From: CAVPEW01 sp050247895
GTDB taxonomy: Bacteria; Actinomycetota; Acidimicrobiia; Acidimicrobiales; VFJN01
Direction of reading: 5' to 3'
Assembly (NCBI GenBank): GCA_050247895.1
Contig: JBFWTJ010000060.1
Location: forward strand, 1 to 15,865
Length of the DNA: 15,865 bases
Part shown: positions 1 through 6,303 of the stretch, piece by piece
Layout of the letters: each line of letters begins with the position of its first letter
How positions within the stretch are numbered: the first letter of the stretch is position 1
The notes under the pieces: generated by a model
Database searches by the model: none
Seen by the model: only the letters and a program-made list of their open reading frames with translations
What the model was told of the DNA's origin: nothing
Translations under genes and position numbers: made by a program

Positions 1-155
1 GGCCTGAGCCACCGAGACCCTTCCCCGCCGGGGGCCGAGCGGTGGCCTCCGGCGTGGAAGCGTCGCCCGGGCCGCTACCGTCCCGCTCCACGCAGTCCGA
101 CCCGTCGACCGCCGTTCGGGCGCGGCGACCGGGCCGGGCCCGACCTGGAGGCCCC

Positions 156-548
156 ATGGCGACGATCCCCGACTCCCACGCCGACCTGCTCGCGGGCACG
201 GTGGCGCTCACCACGCTGAACCCCAACGGCTACCCGCAGGTGACCGCCGTGGTCACCTCGGTGGGCGACGACGGCAAGCTGCACACGAGCGTCAACGACG
301 TCCGCCAGAAGTACAAGAACCTGGTGGCCCACCCCAAGGCCACGGTGTTCGCCATCGACCCGGCCAACCCGTACCGCACGGTCGAGGTGCGGGCGGACGT
401 GGAGCTGATCCACGACCCGGGCAAGGCGTGGAGCAAGAGCTTCATCGAGGGCGTGGACCTCGACCAGATCGACCCGCCGGAGGCCGAGCGCTACCACGTG
501 GTCCTCACCCCCACGAAGGTCAACACGCTGAGCCCCGGCGCGTTCTGA
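156..548 (+). CDS. PPOX-class F420/FMN-dependent oxidoreductase
   Basis: Small 130-residue split-barrel protein of the pyridoxamine-phosphate-oxidase-like superfamily. Actinobacterial members of this size reduce small molecules with F420H2 or bind FMN or biliverdin; the true substrate cannot be told from sequence. Seen here: an N-terminal MATIPDSHADLL segment, an opening beta-hairpin with GYPQVTAVVTSV (about residues 25-36), the R-x-K-x-x-N stretch (residues 50-55) that in this family lies at the cofactor phosphate, and a closing VEVRADVELI strand. I chose the ATG at 156 because GGAGG lies at 147-151, although the 4-nt spacing is short, and because homology-like sequence begins there. The frame is open upstream to 42, but that part is low-complexity and Pro/Arg-rich. 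The gene stands alone and is followed by a strong hairpin. F420 rather than FMN use is an inference from the family in actinomycetes. Confidence 0.85.
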   Translation: MATIPDSHADLLAGTVALTTLNPNGYPQVTAVVTSVGDDGKLHTSVNDVRQKYKNLVAHPKATVFAIDPANPYRTVEVRADVELIHDPGKAWSKSFIEGVDLDQIDPPEAERYHVVLTPTKVNTLSPGAF

Positions 549-556
549 GCGATCCG

Positions 557-601
557 GCCGCGGCCATCGCCCCGGGTCCTCCCCTGGGCGGTGGCCGCGG
601 C
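557..601 (+). terminator. Hairpin terminator after the PPOX gene
   Basis: A 16-bp inverted repeat (557-572 against 586-601) with one G-U wobble and a 13-nt loop begins 8 nt after the stop codon at 548. It lies between convergent genes. No T-tract follows, as is common for hairpin terminators in high-GC actinomycetes. It could act on both strands. Confidence 0.6.
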
Positions 602-710
602 GCGCGCCGAGCGACCGCGTGCCGGGACCGGCATCGCAGGCCGTCACGGCCGCTCCCGCCGCCGCGGCGTCGGGTTCCGACCCGCCGCCGTCCGGATCGG
701 CGGGCGCCGC

Positions 711-1190
711 CTAGATCGGCCGGCGCCGGTGGGAGGTGATGACCCCGGTGTCGAACCCGGCCAGGTTCAGCCGACCGGAGAAGCGCGCGTGCTCGATCTT
801 GAGGCACCGGTCCTGCACCACGAGCAGGCCCGCGTCGAGCGCCTTGCGGGCCGCCTCGTCGTGGCGCAGGCCGAGCTGCATCCACACGACCTTGGCCCCC
901 ACCGCGATGGCCTCGTCGACCACGGCCGGGATGGCCTCGGGCCGGCGGAAGACGTCGACGACGTCGGGCACCTCGGGCAGGTCGGCCAGGCTCGGGTACG
1001 ACCGCAGCCCGAGGACCTCGTCGTAGGCCGGGTTGACCATGTAGGTCCGGAACGAGGTGCGCAGCAGGTAGGCGGCCACGAAGTTGGACGACCGGATCGG
1101 GTTGGCCGACACGCCGACGAGGGCCACCGACCGCGACGTCTGGAGGATCCGGAGGAGCTCCCCCGTGGTGGCGTCGGGGACGGCGGTCAT
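711..1190 (-). CDS. CoA-binding Rossmann protein (YccU/CoA_binding_2 type)
   Basis: A 159-residue single-domain protein of the YccU-like CoA-binding family, related to the CoA-binding domain of succinyl-CoA synthetase. The family is known to bind CoA, but the physiological reaction is unknown. Visible: the nucleotide-binding loop VALVGVSANPIRSS (residues 22-35), the VNPAYDEVLGLRSYPSLADLP segment (52-72) and PDVVDVFR (75-82). The C-terminal WMQLGLRHDEAA (103-114) and VVQDRCLKIEHARF (124-137) motifs are typical of the family. The ATG overlaps the stop of metY by 4 bp (ATGA), so translation is probably coupled and the two form one transcript. This pairing with an O-acetylhomoserine sulfhydrylase suggests, by inference only, a supporting role in sulfur or acyl-CoA metabolism. 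Confidence 0.9.
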   Translation of the reverse strand: MTAVPDATTGELLRILQTSRSVALVGVSANPIRSSNFVAAYLLRTSFRTYMVNPAYDEVLGLRSYPSLADLPEVPDVVDVFRRPEAIPAVVDEAIAVGAKVVWMQLGLRHDEAARKALDAGLLVVQDRCLKIEHARFSGRLNLAGFDTGVITSHRRRPI

Positions 1191-2473
1191 CGGGTGGCCT
1201 CCAGGGCCCGGTCGAGGTCCTCGACGATGTCGGCGACGGTCTCGATCCCGACCGAGATGCGGATCATGTCGTCGCCCACGCCCATGGCGGCCCGGTCCTC
1301 GGAGGGAACCTGCTGGTGGGTGGTCGACGCCGGGTGGATGACCAGCGTCTTGGCGTCGCCGACGTTGGCCAGGTGCGAGGCGAGGTCGACGGACTCGATG
1401 AAGCGGACCCCGGCGTCGTAGCCGCCCTTGATCCCGAAGGTGAACACGGCGCCGGGCCCGGCCGGCAGGTACTTGCGGGCCAACCCGGTCCAAGGGTCGT
1501 CGTCGAAGATCGGGTAGCGGACCCACTCGACGCGGGGGTGGTCGTGCAGGAAGCGGGCCACCGTCGCCGCGTTCTCGACGTGGCGCTGCATGCGCAACGA
1601 CAACGTCTCGAGGCCCAGCAGGAGCAGGAAGGAGTGGAACGGCGAGATGGCCGCGCCGACGTCGCGCATGACCTCGGCCCGGGCCCGCATCAGGTAGCCG
1701 TACTCCCGGAAGTTCTCCCAGAAGTTGAGGTCGTGGTAGGCGGGCGACGGCTCGCTGAGGAGCGGAAAGCGGCCGTTGTCGTAGGGGAAGCGGCCCGACT
1801 CGACCACCACCCCGCCGAGCACCGCGCCGTGGCCGCCGATGAACTTGGTCGCCGAGTGGGTGACGATGTCGGCGCCCCACTCCAGGGGCCGGCAAAGGTA
1901 GGGCGTGGCGAAGGTGTTGTCGACGACGAGCGGGAAGCCGTGGGAACGGGCCATGTCGGCGTAGAGCTCGACGTCGAGGATGGTGCAGCTCGGGTTGCCG
2001 ATGGTCTCGGCGAAGATCGCCTTGGTCGTCGGGCGGATGGCGGCCTCGACCTCGTCGGGCCGGGCCAGGTCCACGAAGGTCACCTCGATGCCCATCCGCT
2101 CGAGGGTCACCGCGAACTGGGTGAACGTGCCGCCGTAGAGCGCGTTGGAGGACACCACGTGGTCGCCCGAGCGGGCCAGGGTGAGGATGGCGACGAGCTG
2201 GGCCGCGGTCCCCGACGCCGCGGCGAGGGCGCCCAGGCCGCCCTCGAGGGAGGCCATCCGCTCCTCGAAGGCGGCGTTGGTGGGGTTGGAGATCCGGCTG
2301 TAGATGTTGCCGAAGGTCTGGAGCGAGAACAGGTCGGCCGCGTGCTGGGCGTCCTCGAACACGAACGACGTCGAGGCGTAGATGGGCATGGCCCGGGCCC
2401 CCGACTCGGGGTCGGGCCGCTGCCCCGCGTGGACCGCCCGCGTGTCGAAGCCGAACCCCCCACCACCCGTCAT
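1187..2473 (-). CDS. metY: O-acetylhomoserine sulfhydrylase (aminocarboxypropyltransferase)
   Basis: A 428-residue Cys/Met-metabolism PLP enzyme, the full length of the family. It would convert O-acetyl-L-homoserine plus sulfide to homocysteine and acetate in the cytosol, the direct-sulfhydrylation route to methionine. Visible: N-terminal TRAVHAGQ (residues 11-18), the YSR motif (58-60) that contacts the PLP phosphate of the partner subunit, SNPTNAAFEERMASLEGG (62-79), ASGTAA (86-91), VDNTFATP (184-191) and the Schiff-base lysine K210 in SATKFIGGHG. The long insert between that lysine and the C-terminal domain (GRFPLLSEPSPAYHDLNFWE, near 234-253) is characteristic of MetY rather than MetB or MetC. 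The start is the ATG at 2473; no Shine-Dalgarno sequence is obvious. It is transcribed divergently from the OsmC gene across a palindrome-containing spacer and overlaps the downstream CoA-binding gene. Confidence 0.95.
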   Translation of the reverse strand: MTGGGGFGFDTRAVHAGQRPDPESGARAMPIYASTSFVFEDAQHAADLFSLQTFGNIYSRISNPTNAAFEERMASLEGGLGALAAASGTAAQLVAILTLARSGDHVVSSNALYGGTFTQFAVTLERMGIEVTFVDLARPDEVEAAIRPTTKAIFAETIGNPSCTILDVELYADMARSHGFPLVVDNTFATPYLCRPLEWGADIVTHSATKFIGGHGAVLGGVVVESGRFPYDNGRFPLLSEPSPAYHDLNFWENFREYGYLMRARAEVMRDVGAAISPFHSFLLLLGLETLSLRMQRHVENAATVARFLHDHPRVEWVRYPIFDDDPWTGLARKYLPAGPGAVFTFGIKGGYDAGVRFIESVDLASHLANVGDAKTLVIHPASTTHQQVPSEDRAAMGVGDDMIRISVGIETVADIVEDLDRALEATR

Positions 2474-2584
2474 GGTGCGGAAGGGTCGCGCCCCTGGCGA
2501 TTAGTCGGCAAGTTGATCTACTTTCTCGGGTATGGGCGGCTCGACTCGAGTCGACTGTGCATCGGCACGAGCAAGGAGAACGAG
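2474..2584. promoter_or_regulatory. Divergent metY/osmC control region with palindromes
   Basis: This 111-bp spacer between two divergent genes includes the AT-richer stretch 2500-2535, unusual in this window. It holds AAGTTGATCTACTT at 2510-2523, palindromic except for one central base pair, and the perfect palindrome TCGACTCGAGTCGA at 2541-2554. Both are candidate operators. The OsmC gene has a good Shine-Dalgarno sequence (AAGGAG, 2573-2578, 6 nt from the ATG). I could not assign convincing -35/-10 pairs for either gene. Confidence 0.45.
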
Positions 2585-3145
2585 ATGACGACCACGGAGC
2601 CTGCCGCGGACAACGGCGTCAACGTCGGGGCCCTCCTGGACGCCCGCAGCGCCCTGAGCGACGCCCCCGAGGCCGCCGACTTCACGTGGCGGGCGACGAC
2701 CGAGTGGGTGCGGGGCACGCACAGCCAGACCACCATCGACCAGTACTCCGGGCTGGGCGCGGACCACGCCCACAAGTCGACCTTCACCTACTCGGCGGAC
2801 CACCCCGAGGTGTTCGCCTCCGAGGACAACGGGCCGACCCCGGTCGAGTTCGTGCTCGTCGGCCTGGCCAGCTGCCTGACCGCCGGCGTGGCCGCGGTAG
2901 CCCAGAACCGCAACATCCAGCTCAACTCGGTGAAGGCCACCATCGAGGGCGACATGAACATCCTGGGGATCCTCGGCGGCGACCCCGACGTGCGCAACGG
3001 CTTCAACTCGATCCGGGTCAACTACCAGATCGACGCCGACGCCAGCCCCGAGGACGTCCAGGCGCTGGTGGCCCAGTCCCAGAAGCGGTCGGCGGTGTTC
3101 GACGTGATCACCAACCCGACCAACGTCACGGTCACCGTCGAGTAG
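2585..3145 (+). CDS. OsmC family protein
   Basis: A 186-residue OsmC-fold protein. Classical OsmC/Ohr members reduce organic hydroperoxides with two active-site cysteines. Visible: a beta-rich N-terminal half, the FASEDNGPTPVEFVLVGLASCLTAG block (residues 77-101) carrying the first cysteine, C97, on the central helix, and the C-terminal SAVFDVITNPTNVTVTVE segment. The second, usually cysteine, position near residue 169 is serine (KRSAVFD), so this belongs to the single-cysteine OsmC-like branch and may not be a standard peroxidase. The ATG at 2585 has a strong AAGGAG six bases upstream. The first 30 or so residues are an extension before the fold begins. The flavoprotein gene starts 7 bp after its stop, which suggests co-transcription. 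Divergence from metY hints at joint redox or sulfur control, which is inference. Confidence 0.88.
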   Translation: MTTTEPAADNGVNVGALLDARSALSDAPEAADFTWRATTEWVRGTHSQTTIDQYSGLGADHAHKSTFTYSADHPEVFASEDNGPTPVEFVLVGLASCLTAGVAAVAQNRNIQLNSVKATIEGDMNILGILGGDPDVRNGFNSIRVNYQIDADASPEDVQALVAQSQKRSAVFDVITNPTNVTVTVE

Positions 3146-3152
3146 CCGTCGG

Positions 3153-4397
3153 GTGCGGATCCCCGTCGTCGTGATCGGGGCCGGGCACACCGGCCTCGCC
3201 GTCAGCCGCGTCCTGTGCGGGCAGGGCGTGGACCACGTCGTGCTCGAACGGGGCGAGGTGGCCAACACCTGGAAGACCGAGCGCTGGGACTCGCTCCGCC
3301 TGCTCACCCCGAACTGGCAGACGCGACTGCCCGGGGCCGCCTACGACGGGGACGATCCCGACGGGTTCATGGCCGTGCCCGAGCTGGTCGGCTTCCTCGA
3401 GCGCTACGCGGCGGGCAGCCAGGCGCCGATCCGCACCGGCGTCGAGGTCACCTCGGTCGGCCCGGGCGAGGCCGGCTACCGGGTCGTCACCACCGCCGGC
3501 ACGTGGGACGCCACCGCCGTGGTCCTGGCCACCGGGCCCTTCAACGTGCCCCGCGTGCCCGGGCTGGCCGCGACGCTGCCGCCCTCGATCGACCAGGTCA
3601 CCCCCCGGGACTACAAGCGGCCCGAGCAGCTCCGACCGGGCCGGGTGCTGGTCGTGGGCGCGTCGGCCACCGGGGTCCAGATCGCCGGGGAGGTCCAGCG
3701 GGCGGGCCGGGAGGTGACGATCGCGGTCGGCGAGCACGTCCGCCTCCCCCGCACCTACCGGGACCGGGACGTGATGTGGTGGCTGGACCGGCTCGGTCGG
3801 CTCGACGAGCGGTACGACCAGGTCGACGACCTGGTGCGGGCCCGGCGAGTCCCCTCGCCCCAGCTCGTCGGCACGCCCGACCGCTCGACCCTGGACCTCA
3901 ACGCCCTCACCGCGGCCGGGGCCACGCTGGTCGGCCGCCTGGCCGGGTGCCGCGACGGCACGGCCCACTTCTCGGGCGGGCTGCGCAACGTGTGCCAGCT
4001 GGCCGACCTGAAGCTCAACCGGCTCCTCGACGCCGTCGACGCCCTGGCCGCCGCCGAGGGCCTGGGCGGCGAACCCGGGCCCCGGCCGGATCCGACCCGG
4101 GTCGACGACGAGCCCCGCCTGTCGGTGGACCTGGAGGCGGAGGGCTTCACGACGGTGGTCTGGGCCACCGGCTTCCGGGCCGACCACTCGTGGCTCCACC
4201 TCCCCGTGCTGGACCGCAAGGGCGACATCCGCCACGACGGCGGCGTGGTCCGCGACGCGCCAGGCCTCTACCGCATCGGGCTCAACTTCCTGCGCCGGCG
4301 GAAGTCGAGCTTCATCCACGGGGCCGAGGACGACGCGGTGGACCTCGTCGAGCACCTCACCGCCCACCTCGGGCGGTCCCTGCGCCGCACGGGCTGA
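3153..4397 (+). CDS. FMO-like FAD/NAD(P)-dependent oxidoreductase
   Basis: A 414-residue flavoprotein with two dinucleotide-binding folds. The FAD-binding GAGHTG lies at residues 9-14 and is followed by VVLERGEVANTW, and a second Rossmann motif VVGASATGVQIA is at 167-178. The ATG motifs (ATGP at 126-129, ATGFRADHSWL at 338-348) are typical of flavin-containing monooxygenases and related flavoproteins. The Baeyer-Villiger fingerprint (FxGxxxHxxxW) is not present, so an N- or S-oxygenase or a plain NAD(P)H oxidoreductase is more likely; the substrate is unknown. Translation starts at GTG 3153, only 7 bp after the OsmC stop and with no clear Shine-Dalgarno sequence, so reinitiation or coupling is likely. 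The Gfo/Idh/MocA gene follows 44 bp downstream. The C-terminal RRRKSSFIHGAEDDAVDLV motif recurs in this flavoprotein group. Confidence 0.82.
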   Translation: MRIPVVVIGAGHTGLAVSRVLCGQGVDHVVLERGEVANTWKTERWDSLRLLTPNWQTRLPGAAYDGDDPDGFMAVPELVGFLERYAAGSQAPIRTGVEVTSVGPGEAGYRVVTTAGTWDATAVVLATGPFNVPRVPGLAATLPPSIDQVTPRDYKRPEQLRPGRVLVVGASATGVQIAGEVQRAGREVTIAVGEHVRLPRTYRDRDVMWWLDRLGRLDERYDQVDDLVRARRVPSPQLVGTPDRSTLDLNALTAAGATLVGRLAGCRDGTAHFSGGLRNVCQLADLKLNRLLDAVDALAAAEGLGGEPGPRPDPTRVDDEPRLSVDLEAEGFTTVVWATGFRADHSWLHLPVLDRKGDIRHDGGVVRDAPGLYRIGLNFLRRRKSSFIHGAEDDAVDLVEHLTAHLGRSLRRTG

Positions 4398-4441
4398 GCG
4401 CCCGCGCCAGGATCCCCCTGCCCCCCCAAGATCGGAGCGAC

Positions 4442-5539
4442 ATGACCACCAGCACCCTCGGCGTCGGCATCGTCGGGCTCTCCGCGTCGGGCGGTTGGGC
4501 GTCGGTGGCCCACGTCCCGGCCCTCGCCGCGGTCGACGGCTTCGAGCTGCGGGGCCTGGCCACCAGCTCGGCCGAGACGGCCCGGGCCGCGGCCGACCTC
4601 TACGGGGTCCCGCTGGCCTTCGGCAGCGTCGAGGAGCTCGCGGCCCGTGACGAGATCGACCTGGTGGTGGTGTCGGTGAAGGTGCCCCGCCACCGCGAGC
4701 TCGTCCTGCCGGCCCTGGCCGCGGGCAAGCCGGTCCTGTGCGAGTGGCCCCTGGGCAACGGCCTGGCCGAAGCCGTCGAGCTGGCCGACGCCGCGGCCGG
4801 CGTGGGCGGGTTCGTCGGCCTCCAGGGCCGCGCCCTGCCCGTCGTGCGCCACGTGCGCGACCTGGTCGCGGGCGGCTACGTGGGCGAGGTCCTGTCGACC
4901 AGCCTGCTCGCCACCAGCTCGGTGTGGGGCACCCCGGTCCCCCCCAAGCGGGCCTACCTCCTCGACCGGGCCAACGGCGCCAGCATGCTGACGATCCCCT
5001 TCGGCCACCTCCTGGACTCGATCGCGTCGGCGCTCGGCCCGCTCGTCGAGCTGTCCGCGACCACCGCCACCCGCCGGCCCGAGGTCCCCGAGGAGGGGAC
5101 CGGCCGCACCGTGCCGGTGACCGTCGAGGACCAGATCGCGGTCACCGGCGTGCTCGCCGGCGGCGCGGTGGCCTCCTTCCACCTCCGTGGCGTGGCGAGC
5201 CGTGCCACCAGCCTGCTGTGGGAGATCCAGGGCACCGAGGGCGAGATCCAGGTGACCGGTGCAGGTGGGAGCCTCAACGCCGGGGGCATCGTGGTGCGTG
5301 GCGCGCAGGGCGGGGCGGAGCTGGCCGAGCTGCCGGTCCCGGCGGGCCTCGACGACCACCCCGAGCTCGCCGACCAGCCGGGTCACGGCGTGGCCCACAC
5401 CTACGACCGGATCCGCCGGGACCTGGCCGAGGGGACCCGGGAGGCACCCGACTTCGCCCACGCCGTGGACCACCACCGGGTCCTCGACCACCTGCGACGT
5501 TCCGCCGCCGACGGCACCCGCCACCGCACCACCGACTGA
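4442..5539 (+). CDS. Gfo/Idh/MocA family oxidoreductase, Gal80-like
   Basis: A 365-residue NAD(P)-dependent dehydrogenase of the Gfo/Idh/MocA superfamily, which usually oxidises or reduces sugars and cyclitols in the cytosol. Visible: the N-terminal Rossmann motif GIVGLSASGGWAS (residues 9-21), VVVSVKVPRH (75-84) and CEWPLG (100-105) in place of the usual EKP motif. The PFGHLLD motif (186-192) provides a candidate catalytic histidine, H189. A C-terminal beta-sheet substrate domain follows (DQIAVTGVLAGGAVASFHLRG onward). The EWP variant and the GLSASGGWA loop resemble the Gal80-like subgroup. In that subgroup the EKP lysine is replaced, and the yeast member is a regulator rather than an enzyme. 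GGAG at 4434-4437 lies 4 nt before the ATG. It is probably transcribed with the upstream flavoprotein. The substrate is unknown. Confidence 0.88.
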   Translation: MTTSTLGVGIVGLSASGGWASVAHVPALAAVDGFELRGLATSSAETARAAADLYGVPLAFGSVEELAARDEIDLVVVSVKVPRHRELVLPALAAGKPVLCEWPLGNGLAEAVELADAAAGVGGFVGLQGRALPVVRHVRDLVAGGYVGEVLSTSLLATSSVWGTPVPPKRAYLLDRANGASMLTIPFGHLLDSIASALGPLVELSATTATRRPEVPEEGTGRTVPVTVEDQIAVTGVLAGGAVASFHLRGVASRATSLLWEIQGTEGEIQVTGAGGSLNAGGIVVRGAQGGAELAELPVPAGLDDHPELADQPGHGVAHTYDRIRRDLAEGTREAPDFAHAVDHHRVLDHLRRSAADGTRHRTTD

Positions 5540-5592
5540 GGGCGGGCGACCCCGGTACGGTCCCCCGGGCGCTGGCCTCGAGTCGCCTTCGC

Positions 5593-5606
5593 CGCCGACG
5601 TCGGCG
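5593..5606. other. 14-bp perfect palindrome in the spacer before the second PPOX gene
   Basis: CGCCGACGTCGGCG is a perfect palindrome about 54 bp after the Gfo/Idh/MocA stop and 112 bp before the next start. It could be the tip of a terminator for the upstream run or a protein-binding site. In sequence this rich in G and C it may also be chance. Confidence 0.25.
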
Positions 5607-5706
5607 TCGCCACCACCGCCGAGCGCAGCTGACGGCGAGGCATCGCCGCGCCGCCGCCGGCCGGGGGTTTCACCTGCCCGCCACCCTCGTGCCACGAGCC
5701 GATCGC

Positions 5707-5718
5707 CATACTGGCGGG
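5707..5718 (+). promoter_or_regulatory. Possible leaderless promoter -10 element
   Basis: CATACT at 5707-5712 resembles the actinobacterial -10 consensus TANNNT and ends 6 nt before the ATG at 5719. No Shine-Dalgarno sequence is present. This spacing is what is expected if transcription starts at the A of the start codon. No -35 box is recognised. Confidence 0.35.
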
Positions 5719-6150
5719 ATGACGACGCTCGACGACATCAAGGCGGAGGTCGCCGCCCTCTCGCCCTTCGCCCACCTCGCCACGGTCGGCCCCGACGGCA
5801 GGCCCGACGTCGTCCCGGTGCACCCCGCCTGGGAGGGCGACACCCTCTGGATCATGACGTTCGCCGACAGCGTGAAGGCCCGGAACATCGAGGCCAACCC
5901 CGACGTGGCGCTGCACTGGCAGGTCGGCGAGGAGGGAGACGGCGTCGAGCTGTGGGGCACCGCCGCCATCCACGACGACCTGGACACCAAGCACCGGCTG
6001 TGGCGCGGCGTGTTCAGCTACGAGCTGGACGACTTCGCCCCGGGCGGGCCCGACGGCTCGCCCGGCGCCGTGTTCGTCGCCGTCGAGCCCTCACGGGCCC
6101 TGGCCGTCAAGGCGTTCGGCGCCGGCGGCACCCGCGGCTGGTCCGCCTGA
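5719..6150 (+). CDS. Pyridoxamine 5'-phosphate oxidase-like (PPOX fold) protein
   Basis: A 143-residue split-barrel flavin-binding-type protein, distinct from the PPOX protein at the left end. Visible: PFAHLATVGPDGRPDVVPVHPAWEG (residues 16-40), the classic first strands of the PPOX fold. These are followed by LWIMTFADSVKARNIEANPDVALHW (43-67), where the S-x-K-x-x-N pattern is the usual cofactor-phosphate contact, and VELWGTAAI (76-84). The tail contains AVFVAVEPSRALAVKAFG. FMN and F420 are both possible cofactors, and the reaction is unknown. The start at 5719 is supported by the homology-like N-terminus and by the -10-like box 6 nt upstream with no Shine-Dalgarno sequence. It sits 179 bp after the Gfo/Idh/MocA stop, so it is probably its own transcription unit. 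Confidence 0.85.
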   Translation: MTTLDDIKAEVAALSPFAHLATVGPDGRPDVVPVHPAWEGDTLWIMTFADSVKARNIEANPDVALHWQVGEEGDGVELWGTAAIHDDLDTKHRLWRGVFSYELDDFAPGGPDGSPGAVFVAVEPSRALAVKAFGAGGTRGWSA

Positions 6151-6269
6151 CGCGGCCGTCGCTCCACCGGCCGGGCCAGGCTCTCGCCACGGGCCCGCTG
6201 CCGCGTGGCCACCCGATCGGACGGACGGCCAGAGGTGCCGGCCGAGGCGGGTCGTTCGGCCCATCTGCC

Positions 6270-6303
6270 TAAAGCCGGGTCGGCCGGGCGCCGATGAGAC
6301 GAC
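6270..6303 (+). promoter_or_regulatory. Sigma-28/FliA/WhiG-type promoter
   Basis: TAAA at 6270-6273 and GCCGATGA at 6290-6297 are separated by 16 nt. This closely matches the FliA/WhiG/SigD consensus (TAAA, 14-16 nt, GCCGATAA), with one mismatch in the -10. The predicted transcription start, about 7 nt after the -10, falls on the GTG start codon at 6304, which implies a leaderless mRNA. I noticed no other TAAA in the window, so a chance match with this spacing and position is less likely. Confidence 0.6.

Noticed and set aside
1316..2584. Long upstream extension in frame with the OsmC gene
   Set aside because: It runs antisense through metY. The OsmC ATG at 2585 has an ideal Shine-Dalgarno sequence and homology begins after it.
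4268..5695. 475-residue minus-strand open frame across the Gfo/Idh/MocA gene
   Set aside because: Low-complexity Gly/Arg/Val-rich translation with no family features, a shadow of the real gene.
6151..6303. Cyclic-di-GMP riboswitch before the GGDEF-EAL gene
   Set aside because: No GEMM-like conserved segments are seen, and the promoter position implies that no 5' leader exists.
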